A DNA stretch of 64,000 nt from Rhodosorus marinus (GCA_029953675.1 JAMWBK010000012.1:930001-994000), one strand, 5' to 3'. Shown: positions 1 to 10,475, counted from the stretch's first letter. A program made the numbers and translations. The notes: a model not told the origin generated them from the sequence alone.

Positions 1-17
1 GAAGTGGAACCGGGGCG

Positions 18-478
18 ATGGCTATTGCATCTCGATTTATTCCTACTGCAGAGGGTCTGAAGGATTCTGTGCTTGGGTCGTTCTCAAAGGCACAGCCTTG
101 GGGAGAGTTTGCGAATATCAAGCAATTTAATATTCTCCAGGCGAGCGAGGTCCCTGACAGATTGAAGGAGAACATTCCCCACTATGCCTTTCAACTACGT
201 GATCATTTTCCTCGTCCTCAGCGTCTTTGTCGTCCTCACGAAGCCGTTGTCCCTTGTGTCTGTTGCCCTGGTTATCCTCGGGGATTACCGCCTTTTCGTC
301 ATGGCTGGTGAAGATCCGGTGAAGCCACCTTCACCGCGGCCCACGCCCATTGGAGCTTGACACGAACGTGAAAAGGGGCGCTGTCCTGTCAGTCGGCGGC
401 ATCTTGCTCTTCTGGATGACCGGTGCAATCACCGGTATTATGTCCTTATCGGTGATGATCCGTTTATTCAGAGACTAA
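18..478 (+). pseudogene. PRA1-family protein, frameshifted and cut by a retroelement
   Basis: PRA1 proteins are small ER/Golgi membrane proteins that act with Rab GTPases in vesicle traffic. The start at 18 gives a soluble segment with the PRA1-like run SKAQPWGEF. Two hydrophobic segments follow, FNYVIIFLVLSVFVV (about 198-240) and GAVLSVGGILLFWMTGA (about 383-433), in successive different frames. The first break sits in a T run near 195 and the second at a GG near 352; one extra base at each would explain them. The last frame runs into a minus-strand retroelement 3' end at about 447 and stops at 478. The family call comes from motif order and hydrophobic pattern. Pseudogenization or base-call indels could explain the shifts, but the retroelement junction argues for a real loss. 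The true start may lie left of the window. Confidence 0.55.
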
Positions 479-1010
479 CTACCCTGAGAAGCGAGAGACA
501 AGACGCTGATGATGCGCGTCCACAAACAAAGCAGAATTGGAGCGCCACACGGTCAAAGAAAGCTCCGTGAGCAGACTATCTAAACGCCCTGGGTCGTTGC
601 GAAACAGAGCTCCCAGCCAGCAAGAACCTACACTATCTATCAAGCCAAAGCACTCAATAGTGAGGGGGACGAACCGGTATGTCACCGCCGAATCGCGAAA
701 GGTAGGTTTTGACATTGCTGCCGCGTACTGCGAATCTTTCACTTGCCGCATGGACCGAGCTGCAGCTCCTCGACGCCGAGTCGACGCAGGCAGGTACCTG
801 GCTGTTCCGCTACCTTCGTTCTCAATCGCTCCGTACCGAGCGATTGAGAACGAAGGTAGCGGAACAGCAAGCGGTTGAGCCGCGTATGGCGTCTGGTCCG
901 GGCCCCTTGAACCTCCGCACAAGACGCCAACAGATGCGCACCATAATCACCCCACGGCACATTGGCCCCGCACAATGCGCATCTAGAATCCCGCTCAACA
1001 GGCCGAGCAA
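447..1010 (-). mobile_element. Non-LTR retroelement (REL type), 3' region, family 1
   Basis: On the minus strand this carries a decayed zinc-finger stretch (GDYGAHLLASC then GARTRRH) and a C-terminal segment with RFVPLTIECFGL. This matches the FVPLxxExFG block found after the restriction-like endonuclease in other copies of this window. The 3' end reads CTCTGAATAAACGGATCATCA on the minus strand, so a polyadenylation-like AATAAA sits in the tail. Reading frames are broken. Insertion at about 447 interrupts the PRA1-like gene. Confidence 0.6.
801..868. repeat. Perfect 30-bp inverted repeat with 8-nt loop
   Basis: Arm 801-830 and arm 839-868 are exact reverse complements separated by CCGTACCG. 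It lies inside the retroelement coding remnant and duplicates, in inverted orientation, the codons just after the zinc-finger stretch. It looks like a snap-back or template-switch product rather than a terminator. Confidence 0.9.
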
Positions 1011-1012
1011 GG

Positions 1013-1947
1013 GGGTTGCGGCAAGCCCAGGTAAAGTCGTAAGCTTACACTAAGTTCGAGATCGGTAAGCGCCAACCGCGGATACGCAGGTATGACCGTG
1101 AATAAACGCGAGGTGAGACTCCCCCCAAAACCGCGCAGGCGAGCAAAAGTCGACGCCGAGCACGAAGGTATACTCAGAAGGGTGGCATACGAGTCCCGAT
1201 GTATGTTCCACGAAAGGGTTTTTTGGATTACATCGGTGCTCGAAGGGGCCGGACCCGACCGGGAAACGCCCTCCTCTGGCGGTCTCGACGGCACAGCCAC
1301 GGCGTCAATATCCCCGGCAGTTTCTACACCATTTCCAACACACGGTGCTGCAGCAGAGACTCCCGACCGCTGGCCACCGAGGGAGTCAAGAACTGCCGCC
1401 CAGGAATCGCAACGAGCCTGGGTACGGTACTGTCGGTCTTCTGGGTGCGTCCATGCTCTGGCGAGGAAGCCCGCCAGCGAACTTGAATTTGAGTCTGGCT
1501 TAACACAGGGCTAGATCCTTTCGATACTCTAGCCTAGACTGGGTTGCGGCAACCCCAGGTACAATCGCAAGTTTACACGAAGTTCGAGATCGGTAAGCGC
1601 CAACCGCGGATACGCATGTATGACCGTGAAGAAACGCGAGCTGGGACTCCCCCCGAACCGCGCAGGCGAGCCAAAGTCGACGCCGAGCAGGAAGGTGGAC
1701 AAGGGTGGCATACGAGTCCCGATGTATGTCCCACGAAAGGGGTTTTTGGATTACATCGGTCCTCGAAGGGGCCGGACCCGACCGGGAAGGCCCTCCTCTG
1801 GCGGTCTCGACGGGACAGCTATGGCGTCAATATCCTCGGCACTTTCTACACCATTTCCAACACACGCCGCTGCAGCAAAGACTCCCGAACGTTGGCCGCC
1901 GAGAGAGTCAAGAACTGCCGCCCAGGATTCGCAACGAACCTGGGTAC
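1013..1947. repeat. Two direct repeats of about 410 bp, period about 528 bp
   Basis: Segments starting near 1013 and 1541 share long blocks, such as CGAGATCGGTAAGCGCCAAC, CGGATACGCA and the CGACGCCGAGCA region, with scattered substitutions. Read on the minus strand, both encode the LTDLEL...LRLYLGLPQP stretch that precedes the zinc finger of the neighbouring retroelement. This is therefore a duplicated part of the element rather than independent genes. Confidence 0.7.
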
Positions 1948-1949
1948 CA

Positions 1950-2065
1950 CTCGGCAGGGCAGTGCATTGACCCTCGTGTGTTTCAACGCTGCTTTATTGC
2001 CGGACGCGCGTCATCAGCGTCTTGTTTCTTGCTTCTCAGGGTAGTTAGGCTCTGAATAAACGGTT
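1950..2065 (+). mobile_element. Family 1 retroelement 3' end
   Basis: The + strand matches the family 1 tail: GCTGCTTTATTGCCGGACGC, TCATCAGCGTCTTG, CTTCTCAGGGTAGTTAGG and CTCTGAATAAACGG. It is a 5'-truncated copy with no coding capacity left. Confidence 0.6.
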
Positions 2066-2120
2066 GAAAAAGTCTAAACCTGGTGTTATGAAATAGCGCA
2101 ATTCTGTTGTAGATAAATGA

Positions 2121-2600
2121 TCAACCTCTTCGCGCGAAAAGTGTTGCGGAAACTGATTTTCCCCGACTTTTTTTGGCGAAGTCCACCGAAAGCGTACCAA
2201 AGGGCTCCTCACTGAGACCATCCAGCTGCAGGATGCGAGTCACCAGTTCGCAGCCCCCTGAATAACCTACATCGAGCTGGGTCAACGCAAAAAGCCACTG
2301 GCATTCCTTAGTGAGACGCGCGAGACGAAACGACTCGCCAGCTTCCGGAGCGCTTCCACATTCCAATTGGGCACAACGAAGGCGTCTGGCATGAATAGCC
2401 GGGCTTGGGCAAGAGAGCGAGCTGCAAGAGAACGAGCTGGGAGCGGGACAGTAAAGCGCACGCATCTGCAGAGAAAATGTCTCCATTCACGAGACCCTCC
2501 AGCACCCGAGCGAGGGCATTCAGGCCCTCCTCGCCAAGCCAATGGAAAAGCTCAACCCGAAGGCCTGAGGGACCCGGTGCACGACCCTTCGAGCGACCTT
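2121..2600 (-). pseudogene. Reverse transcriptase fragment, decayed
   Basis: The minus strand encodes VGYSGGCELVTRILQLDGL followed by GTLSVDFAKKSRGKSV. This is the order expected around the first catalytic block of non-LTR reverse transcriptases (GxxGGxE..., then a hydrophobic-V-D-F block), but the NAFN part has been altered. A better preserved version of the same block lies at 3726-3815. Frames are interrupted and no full domain remains. Confidence 0.45.
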
Positions 2601-2689
2601 AAGAACAGCTAGAACCTCATCAGGTCGGACAAGCAACCGATCCTTGCCATGTGAAGCCGAGGCGCTGAAAGCTCGGTCAATGCGGCAAA

Positions 2690-2975
2690 TGAAGGAATCC
2701 CAGTATGCTGCGGCGATCTTAGAATCTACGCTTCGCGATTCCGCATTGTCCTAGCGGTTTGATCCACTCATCATAGAGTGCTTTGGTTTAGTGGATAATG
2801 TTGGTTCTCGTTGGCTTCGTGGGTTTTTTTGCAACAGCCCAGGGCGTCTGGATAGCCTCCTCATGGAGCTGTCTTTGGTCGCTCTGGCGTTCCAACGCTG
2901 CTTTATTGTTGAACGCGCGTCATCAGCGTCTTTTTTCTCGTTTCTGAAGGTAGTTAGGCTCTGAATAAACGGATT
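2690..2975 (+). mobile_element. Family 1 retroelement 3' fragment
   Basis: The + strand reads RQMKESQYAAA...LIIECFGLVDNVGSRW...NSPGRLDSLLMELSL, clearly homologous to the minus-strand copy at 479-700. It ends in CTCTGAATAAACGGATTA. There is an in-frame stop near 2752. It is a truncated, dead copy. Confidence 0.6.
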
Positions 2976-3427
2976 AACAACCAGCTCTCGATGACGACCG
3001 AGGAGTGCCTCAAGCCCCCCCCCTCCCCTCCCCGACGTATTGGTCACAACCCCAATGAACACCCGAATGGATGAAAGACGCTGCGATCTGGTTGATGACA
3101 GTAAAAGCAACCCATCTCGGTGGTTATCTACGAATACACAGCGATCGATCAAGCGAGACCCGATTGCAATGCCCGCGATTGAGGATGGCAAGGTTTGCAC
3201 TTGATCTCCGCGGATTTAGACCTTGAGCTTTTCTCCGCAAAATTTGACACAATGTACATCCTACAGGTTCAAGAGCTCCCTTAAGCCCTCCTGAACCAGA
3301 TGTCCTCAAAAACGTGAGGAACATCCTCAACTGCTACCTTTAACCCCCCTCAACTCCTACACTTGGCATGGTCGACCTGGAGGTCAACGCGCCGCCAACA
3401 GCCGAAGCGAGCACAAGCGGGGCTACA

Positions 3428-3990
3428 TCATCGGGGTCTCCACTTAGCGCGACATCGCCGTGGTAGCTGGCTACCTATGATACGCACTCTAGGCTGCTCA
3501 CGCCGAACACCCAACAGAACCAGTTGAAGACCGCAGGCATGAAGGAATGGACCCAGCGGGTCACCCTGCTGCCCCCCTGTGAGAGCCTCAAAACGAAACT
3601 CACCTTGCGCCCGGACTCTCATAACTCGGCTCAACCCCCGCTCCGCCATATAGTGGCCACAAAACCAGCGGCCTCAGGATACACCTACGACACGACTGCT
3701 AAAACAAGCACCCGGGAGATGCAGTTAAAGGTGTTCTTAAAATCCACAAAGACTAGGCCTCCGTGAACATCGTGTGCAGGCTCCACTCGTGTGACCAATT
3801 CGCAACCGCCCGGGTAACCAACGCCGACCTGACACACGCCAAAGAACTCCTGACACGATCGCAATCACACTCTTTCACAGAAGCCACGCGCGACCAGCTT
3901 GCGCTCACTTCGCTCATGCCGAGTGTGTGAGGGGCCGCCGCTAGAGCCGGATTGGACGGGTTATGTCCTTCCCGAGCCAGGAGCACCAGC
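3428..3990 (-). pseudogene. Reverse transcriptase fragment with motifs A and B
   Basis: Minus strand, 5' to 3': GYPGGCELVTR, then VFVDFKNTFNCISR (metal-binding Asp block, about 3753-3713), then LTGGQQGDPLGPFLHA (about 3582-3535). These are the standard non-LTR reverse transcriptase blocks A and B in order. Stops and frame changes lie between them and no YxDD-type block was found. It is part of the retroelement cluster in this corner of the window. Confidence 0.6.
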
Positions 3991-4019
3991 GACGCACGAC
4001 CAAGGAGGGACCAAACTCT

Positions 4020-4135
4020 GGTACATTCGTCTTGATAGCCTCCTCATGGAGCTCTTTTTGACCCTCTGCCCTTCCAGCGCTGCTTCATCAGCGGCTTGTT
4101 TCTCGCTTCTCAGGGTAGTTTGGGGCTGAATAAAC
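4020..4135 (+). mobile_element. Family 1 retroelement 3' end
   Basis: Truncated copy on the + strand with TTGATAGCCTCCTCATGGAG, CAGCGGCTTGTTTCTCGCTT, CTCAGGGTAGTTTGG and GGCTGAATAAACCG. Confidence 0.55.
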
Positions 4136-4317
4136 CGCTTCTGACATTAGCGGAAAAAGAAGGTGCTGATAAGCGCGCCAAGGGCTAACCAAGACCTCCA
4201 CCGGGAGGATAGATAACTGCTGTAGAAAGTAGCTCAGACGCTGTTACGTGCGGGACCGGAAAACAAGCATCGCCGTCTCGGGTATCCGTCATTGTGCGCC
4301 TCACCAGTGGAACACTC

Positions 4318-4375
4318 ATCATCCGTTTATTCAGCGCCTCACTACCATGAGAAGCGAGAAACAAGATGCTGATGG
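4318..4375 (-). mobile_element. Family 1 retroelement 3' end, very short
   Basis: The minus strand shows only the tail (CATCAGCATCTTGTTTCTCG, then TGAATAAACGGATGATGAG). It is one of the shortest copies, about 60 bp. Confidence 0.5.
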
Positions 4376-4389
4376 CTCGTTCCTTGCGT

Positions 4390-5087
4390 CCAGTGTAGTT
4401 TTTCTCTCTCGGTGTTGCTTAGCTCTCCAATTAGGCGCAGTCTTCACACGGTTGGAGTGCACTCGCGATGCAGAAGTCCGCCGTTCTGGTTTTTCTTATT
4501 ATGAATATCTGAGGCAGATGTGATGGCACTGGTGACGAAAACACTACCTGAGGCAGCTGGCTTTTGAGTCAAGTTTAAGTTGGCATTGGGGGAGCTCATA
4601 AAACTACCAATTCCTCAACGAGCACTTCAGAAAGCTAAGGGACAGCGTTGCGAAGACGCTCTTGAGGGAAGGGGACGAGAGCCTTTTGTTGGAAGTACGA
4701 AGGCCCAGCCCGTTTGAGTTTTCTGACAAGAACGACAGACTATTATATCTTAGAGATGAGCTATGTGTGCGCGTACCTATCGATGCTTATTCGATTCACT
4801 GTGTTAAGCGTCGTCTCTCAGACCTCGAATGAACCTCTCGGCCAGGCGAGGACTATGAGGCGGCTGGCTACCAGTTGTGCGTTCGGTTTCCGATTTGGTA
4901 TCAGAGTTACTGACATAGCTTTCTGTTTCAGAAGCTGAACGAAGCCCAGCCTCCTTGATAGTCAACCGTTTGTGGTTGCCTCGAGGGTAGGAGAGGTCCG
5001 TAAACTAAGGTTGGCAACTTGGTGTTTGATTTCTTTGTACATTTACTCGCGTTTAAGTGCATTCATGTCAACTACGAATTTACAAAG
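4390..5087. other. Intergenic, nothing recognised
   Basis: Mixed-composition sequence between the retroelement graveyard and the first HLIP gene. Short ORFs here show no recognisable motif. Confidence 0.4.
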
Positions 5088-5369
5088 TTAGTGTCCAAAG
5101 ATGCTCTGTACTTGTTGCACAATGGTGGGATGAGCGGGGTTCAAAATCTCAGTGCTAAGCCCAATCACGAATCCCATCATCGCCAGCCGTCCGTTCAGCT
5201 GTTCGTTGAGAAAGTTGAATCCGGGCTTTGGGTCCTGCGGTCCCAGGCGATCCTCGATACCCATACTGACAACGGTCCTCTTGCTCATTGTAGCGTCAGG
5301 CCTCCTGCTAACAGCCGACGTCCTCCCAACCTTTGCTCCAACAAAACTAGTTCCACTCACAAATGCCAT
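5088..5369 (-). CDS. HLIP-like one-helix chlorophyll-binding protein 1
   Basis: 93 residues, intronless. The N-terminus (MAFVSGTSFVGAKVG, then Arg/Ser-rich) looks like a plastid transit peptide with the early Phe seen in red algal leaders. The mature part has one membrane helix with the chlorophyll a/b-binding motif, LNEQLNGRLAMMGF (about 55-68), then ILNPAHPTIVQQ. One-helix HLIP/OHP proteins sit in thylakoids and protect photosystems or handle chlorophyll under excess light. This copy has a slightly longer linker (GIEDRLGPQDPKPGF) than copies 3, 5 and 6. It is divergent from copy 2. A + strand ORF over the same DNA is an antisense shadow. Confidence 0.88.
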   Translation of the reverse strand: MAFVSGTSFVGAKVGRTSAVSRRPDATMSKRTVVSMGIEDRLGPQDPKPGFNFLNEQLNGRLAMMGFVIGLSTEILNPAHPTIVQQVQSIFGH

Positions 5370-5466
5370 CTTTCTTCAACAAGCTTAAGTATCCTTTATC
5401 TCCCTGTTTCTAGACTTCGAGGGCTATCATATTGCAGCTACAACATAGAGTTGGAAACCCGCTCTA

Positions 5467-5474
5467 CTTATATA
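5467..5474 (-). promoter_or_regulatory. TATA box of HLIP gene 1
   Basis: The minus strand reads GGCTATATAAGTAG, about 100 bp upstream of the start codon. All six HLIP genes carry a TATA box at a similar distance. Confidence 0.6.
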
Positions 5475-5479
5475 GCCTC

Positions 5480-6370
5480 ACAAGAAGCCTCCGACCTCAA
5501 CTCAACCCAAACAGTCCAGCTCCAGTTTCCTCTTAAACCAAGCCTGCAACCAGAGTTTTCCCGTTCTTCCTATTCCTTCAATCTCCTCACCCTAGCCATT
5601 ACATCACAACCATCCCGAAACTTCGTTCAACCACGAAAACTCAGAAACCCCGGCCATCCACAAATCCAACCTATCCATCCATCCATCCATTCCCATTCTA
5701 ACGAACCCTACCGAACTCGGGATTGCCACTTCCAATAAGCTTGCAACTTCCAATGCCTTTACCGGATCCACAAAAAAAACAACAAAACAATCACTACCAT
5801 TGCATGGAGCATATTAATTCGAAAAAAACAGATTCCTGACACAAAATACTACAACATCATTGGAATTCAATACTATAATTTATGAAAATATAAAACATGA
5901 ACATGAAAATTGCACGATATTATAATATATTTATACAGATATATTGTATCGATACATATCGTGATATAAATATATTTTTCAAGCTGAGAATAAAACTTAT
6001 AGTTTTAGGGCCACAAAAATTCGACTGATTGGAAGTTGGCCTATTATACAGATTGGATTGGATTGAGTGGTTGGGTAGAGTTTATTGTTTCACAGCCGGG
6101 AAAAAGCAGCCGGAGGACGAGGAGGATGAGTAGGGAGGCTTGGGTGGGGCTTGCAAATTTTTTGTAGTTTTGTTTTAATAAACGGGGGGAGGAATTCCGT
6201 TGGGGGAGGGGACGGGTAGAGAGGGGGAGAGGGAGGGAATGAAGTTGGGATTGTGTTTCTGTTGATTTATTGGAGAGGAACGGAAACGGAAGGAAATTGC
6301 ACAAAAAATACGTTTAGAAATTTTTAGTTTTTGATATTGTTCGGGTTTGGGTTTGGGTCTGTGCTTTTTT
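5480..6370. other. Divergent intergenic region, AT-rich core
   Basis: Pyrimidine-rich sequence with a short CCATC/ATCC microsatellite near 5671-5690 is followed by an AT-rich block (5760-6000) and a G-rich strand (6170-6240) leading into the promoter of HLIP gene 2. No gene was seen. Confidence 0.4.
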
Positions 6371-6380
6371 TTTGTGAGGG

Positions 6381-6388
6381 TATAAGTA
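6381..6388 (+). promoter_or_regulatory. TATA box of HLIP gene 2
   Basis: GAGGGTATAAGTACG lies 117-124 bp upstream of the ATG at 6505. Confidence 0.6.
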
Positions 6389-6504
6389 CGACGAGGTTTG
6401 ACCGGTAACGGCAATGTGAGTGGGTGCGGATGGGAATGTAGAAGCTACGAGAAGGAGCGATAGTGTGAGGTAGTTGTCGGAATTTTTGAACTTATTGAGG
6501 AAAG

Positions 6505-6783
6505 ATGGCATTCGTGAGTGGAACTAGTTTTGCTGGAGTAAAGGTCGGACGAGCGTCGGTGGTTAGCAGGAAGCCTGCCGCGACAATGAGCAAGAGGACG
6601 GTTGTCAGCATGAGCGGCAAGGGATCCAAAGAACCGAAGCCGAAGCCTGGGTTCAACTTTTTCAACGAGCGACTGAACGGACGTTTGGCAATGGTAGGAT
6701 TCGCGATTGGACTGAGCACTGAGATCCTCAACCCCGCTCATCCCACCATCCCGCAACAGGTCCAGAGCCTCCTTGGATTCTAA
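6505..6783 (+). CDS. HLIP-like one-helix chlorophyll-binding protein 2
   Basis: 92 residues, intronless. It has the same plan as the other five: transit-like MAFVSGTSFAGVKVG, then PGFNFFNERLNGRLAMVGFA with the ExxNGRxAM chlorophyll ligand motif (here ERLNGRLAM), and a C-terminal ILNPAHPTIPQQ. The substitution IPQQ for IVQQ separates it from its paralogues. It is divergent from copy 1 (ATGs 1.1 kb apart) and convergent with copy 3. Photoprotective or pigment-handling function is inferred from the family. Confidence 0.88.
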   Translation: MAFVSGTSFAGVKVGRASVVSRKPAATMSKRTVVSMSGKGSKEPKPKPGFNFFNERLNGRLAMVGFAIGLSTEILNPAHPTIPQQVQSLLGF

Positions 6784-7349
6784 CTTTACAACTTAGTAGT
6801 TAATAATAATGAACTAAAGTGGCATCAAATGCACTAACGAGACCGGAAGTTGAAAAGAACATTTGCCGGCACTAACGTTAGCGCGTCCTCCCCGCCCGTA
6901 AATTTTACCCCAGCACGTAATAGATGATTAACGTCCATCTCCAACGGCTATCTGTCCAATATTGATATCTGGCACTGTTGAAATCCAGCACTGTAGCAAG
7001 AAGAAATTGCCCACCATAGCGGAACCGTAAACATTGATTTTGTTTCAAACTGCAATTGCGTACATGTTTTGCGGTGGCCTAATTCCGATTACGATTTTTC
7101 AGGTTGATAATAAGCTGTCTAAACCATCTGTAACCAGGCACTAGTCGAAAATCTGGATTGCGTTAGAGAAGGTCGCTGCTAGTAGCGACGGTCTATACAA
7201 CTTGACTAAGGAAAAACCGCGTATGCGAAGGTGCTGTTGCTTCACCAACGGCAAATTTTTTTGTTAGGAGGGAGAGTGCGATGTATTATAACTTGCCGCT
7301 CTGTTTGTCATGGAAATTACGTTTATTTATTTCAAGATGTCTACATAAT
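6784..7349. other. Convergent intergenic region
   Basis: Region between the stop codons of HLIP genes 2 and 3. No ORF, repeat or RNA signal was recognised. Confidence 0.4.
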
Positions 7350-7625
7350 TTACTGGCCGAAGATGCTTGTCACCTGCTGGACAATGGTGGGATGCGCAGG
7401 GTTGAGAATTTCGGTGCTTAGACCAATAATGAAACCCATCATCGCCAGACGTCCGTTCAGCTGCTCGTTCAAGGCGTTGAATCCCGGCTTGCTTTTTCCA
7501 GTCCTATCCTCGATTCCCATAGATACGACTGTCCTCTTGCTCGTGTTCGAGGCTGGCCTCCTGCTCACCGCAGAGGCTCCCCCAACCTTCTTTCCGACGA
7601 AGCTCGTTCCGTTCACAAACGCCAT
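7350..7625 (-). CDS. HLIP-like one-helix chlorophyll-binding protein 3
   Basis: 91 residues from the ATG at 7625. The frame stays open for 41 codons upstream, but homology with copies 5 and 6 (MAFVNGTSFVGKKVGG) and a TATA box about 110 bp upstream support the internal start. The mature part carries KPGFNALNEQLNGRLAMMGF and ILNPAHPTIVQQ, ending in IFGQ. Very close to copies 5 and 6, which suggests recent duplication. Confidence 0.87.
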   Translation of the reverse strand: MAFVNGTSFVGKKVGGASAVSRRPASNTSKRTVVSMGIEDRTGKSKPGFNALNEQLNGRLAMMGFIIGLSTEILNPAHPTIVQQVTSIFGQ

Positions 7626-7732
7626 TCTTCCTGCTTCTCGATAGTTGGCAGTTTTCCCCAGCTCTAGAGTAATGAGTAACTCGCTGCTTTCCCCTGCGCT
7701 GAGTGTCAATATTGCGGAGGGGGGCGGGGTTG

Positions 7733-7742
7733 CGTTATATAC
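7733..7742 (-). promoter_or_regulatory. TATA box of HLIP gene 3
   Basis: The minus strand reads AAGGTATATAACGC about 110 bp upstream of the start codon. Confidence 0.55.
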
Positions 7743-7799
7743 CTTCACTCACCATCAGGAACGGGGTGGAGTATGGCAAGCACAGGGTCGACGCCGAAC

Positions 7800-8640
7800 T
7801 CAATTTTCCCTTTCCGGAGATGACAGACCATGGTGAAGCCACCCCATCGATTTCTGTGGAAGAAACGAGACCCGTTGAAGAGAGAACTCCCACGCGAACC
7901 GCCTGCGAGTTTACCAGTGGTGACGAACTACATGAACACACAAAACACAAGAGAAGCATGTCGAGCGACGGCTCGACAGGTTCGTGTCCACAAACTCAGT
8001 CACCGACCACCAAAACCATAACCTACAGCCTCTTGTCCAACCGTCATCCGCCTGTCTCATCCAGTTCCTCAAAGACCTGAGGCCCGTTAAGCTCCCCGGA
8101 ACAGAAATCTCACTACCAAAGAAAACCTACCTTTTTTAAAAGCAATTATAACCCTATATGCTTGGTCAATATATTTATAATTCCAATCAATATCCACGGA
8201 CCGTCCTATAAACAAAATTCAATTGGTATAGATGAAGCGCGTCAAATATGAATTGCAGAGTTTCAAAAGCGAGTATTCATGATTGACTTGTTTTCTTCAC
8301 ATTTAAAATTTTACGGACGACGTTCGCAGAGTGAAATAATTGGTTATAGTTTCGAATAGTTTATTTGCTATTACGTAGAAAAACGAAGTATATTGTTAGA
8401 AACCGGTCGAGCGGACTCCTTTTCTTTCTGTGTATTGGATAACTTCGAAATTCTGGAAGAAACTTTTCCTTATATAGTTTTTGTTCATATATTTTGGATT
8501 AAATTAGGAGCACCTTGATTGTTTTCTTCGAAATCGAATATCACTGGATTGATTCTCGAGTAGTGATTGAGGCGATTCTGGGCCGGTATTTAACGTCCGG
8601 CTCACGGCGACGTGGAGACAGGGGGATGGGGAGTCGTCAC
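7800..8640. other. Intergenic, AT-rich
   Basis: Upstream flank of HLIP gene 3, turning AT-rich after 8100. Short ORFs lack motifs. No gene is supported. Confidence 0.4.
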
Positions 8641-8649
8641 TCTCTGCAC

Positions 8650-9010
8650 GGATGGCTCTGATAAACTGATGATGATGGTGTATGTGCAATATCTCAATGA
8701 ACGAGCGAACACCTAACGGAAACCGAAAAAACAACGATGAAGCAGGAACGACGGCTAGTGGAAGCATTGCCTGGCGTCCGGAGATCATTCAACCGCTCGT
8801 TCCAGAATGTCAGGTAATCCTACTAGGAACCCAAATAGAAACCCCCATCAAGGGAGCTATGGGGACAGCTTGTTTTCGAGACTACTCTACGGAAAGCCTA
8901 ACAGAAACTGAACGACCACGACCAATGAGTTTGCGGTGGAGACCAGAAGGACAGGAAACGACGGGAACCCCATGACGATAGCGCTCTGAATAAACGGATG
9001 ATGATGAACG
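8650..9010 (+). mobile_element. Short sequence bounded by two retroelement-like tails
   Basis: GCTCTGATAAACTGATGATG (about 8653) and GCTCTGAATAAACGGATGATG (about 8979) are two tail-like sequences in the same orientation, about 325 bp apart. The second is the family 1 tail followed by GAT repeats. The DNA between them shows no reverse transcriptase or endonuclease homology, so it could be a SINE-like passenger or two independent truncated ends. Confidence 0.35.
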
Positions 9011-10000
9011 CTAGCACGAGATGCAGATCCCCTCAAAAATATAACAACTGCTCATTGTAAAAATTTTCCAACCGCTTCACTTGCTCGGCTTAATCCACAA
9101 GCTCCAGGCCATGAGGCCGCCTGAGCATTGCAAAACACAGCACCTCTCAGGAGGACCAAACCTTACTGATTTAGCAAATAAAATTCAGATATCGGAGTGA
9201 AAAGGTCGTCCACAGAGAAAAAAAAAATCATTCGAAGAATTGTAAATGTTTTGTCATAAACTTTCAATTTTTATTCAAATGCATTCCATCAAATTATCCC
9301 GTACTACTCCATGTCATTGGCTCTAACATCTACATTGCTTGGTATTGATTATTAGAATTCCAATGATATTCAAGATAATAAAAGTATCTCCGATATGATG
9401 GGTTCCGCTCCCGAATACTTTTGGCTCAGAAATATTGGAAGAAAGTTTTTAATTTGATACGAAGAGTCGCTGGAGAAGATATTTCTTCACCGATATAGAA
9501 TATAGATATATTCAGGGTCTTGTATGGAGGTAAATGCATTGAAAGATGACCAGAATTCCTGATAATCAGTTTGCGGGCGACAAAGGGATGGGTTAATTTT
9601 TGGATTCTACAGAGGAAGAATGTTAGGTTTCCAGAACCCGGTCGCGTGTCCCACGGGATGTTAATGGCTTTTATCTTCCCTGCGCTCGCTTGCTCTAGGG
9701 ATAACTAGTGAACGAAATGGACGTCTACCGTTGTTGTCGCTGATGGGACGCGGTCATAGCAAGTGTATGCGAAGCTCGTCAGTTCACCGTCATCGAACCC
9801 ATGCAACTACCCTGGGCGAGTTGAGTGGAATACCAAAGGCTTCTCCAGCCGCGATTTAGTTCTCGGAGACTTTGAATCGAAGAGCAACGTCCTCCTACCC
9901 TTAACCCGTCTCTCCACTCATATCCCCAGACCGATCAGGCAACACTCGCCATGGTTGGTGGGACCCCAAAATAAATTATTTCTAATTTGGATATTGAGCA
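9011..10000. other. Intergenic, AT-rich to mixed
   Basis: No gene recognised. The segment 9220-9420 is AT-rich. Confidence 0.35.
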
Positions 10001-10475
10001 CCGTCTTCTGAACACGTCTTGTCCGAGAACTTAAAAATAAATTTCCAAGATGATTTGCAATCGGGTTCTTTTTTTAGGTCTTTGGGGGGTTTGCGTGTGG
10101 CATGTCGTTGTGGGACTAGATCGATCTGAACGTGGTACTTTGGGACGAAACGTTTCTCAATGCATTTGTCCTCCGGGCATGGGGTGGAAGCATACCTAGG
10201 GCGATATGCCGTTGGGACAAGAAAGAGCCTCTTGCAAGGTCTTCGGGCGAAAGCGATGCACATCTGGAGAAGCTGCAGTGGATCAAGCGTTTGCCCTCAT
10301 TCTGTCTTACGGTGTTGTTGGTATATCTGTAGTCGTCCCCCTCAAGCTCGCTCACGGAGTCTGGACAAGGCTCATCCTCGTACACCTCGACTTGGCTTGT
10401 GTTGCACCGCTTTCTCCGAGTGGAAGACCATCGCGAAATTCGCGTTCCGATCGCGGCGCGCTGCGCGCTGTACAC
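9985..10475 (-). CDS. Candidate coding segments, Cys-containing protein, unresolved
   Basis: Two minus-strand frames look protein-like in succession: one with QVEVYEDEPCPDSVSELE and NTVRQNEGKRLIHC, then one with STPCPEDKCIEKRFVPKYHV and DCKSSWKFIFKFSDKTC ending at 9985. An intron between them is possible, but I could not fix splice sites with confidence. No family was recognised. It may be a gene fragment or chance. Confidence 0.2.

Noticed and set aside
5019-5738. 239-codon + strand ORF
   Set aside because: It lies antisense over HLIP gene 1 and its promoter and has no motif; the HLIP frame is clearly the coding one.
6340-6362. GGGTTTGGGTTTGGGTC resembling a telomeric repeat
   Set aside because: Only two to three units, inside a promoter leader. 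Not an array.
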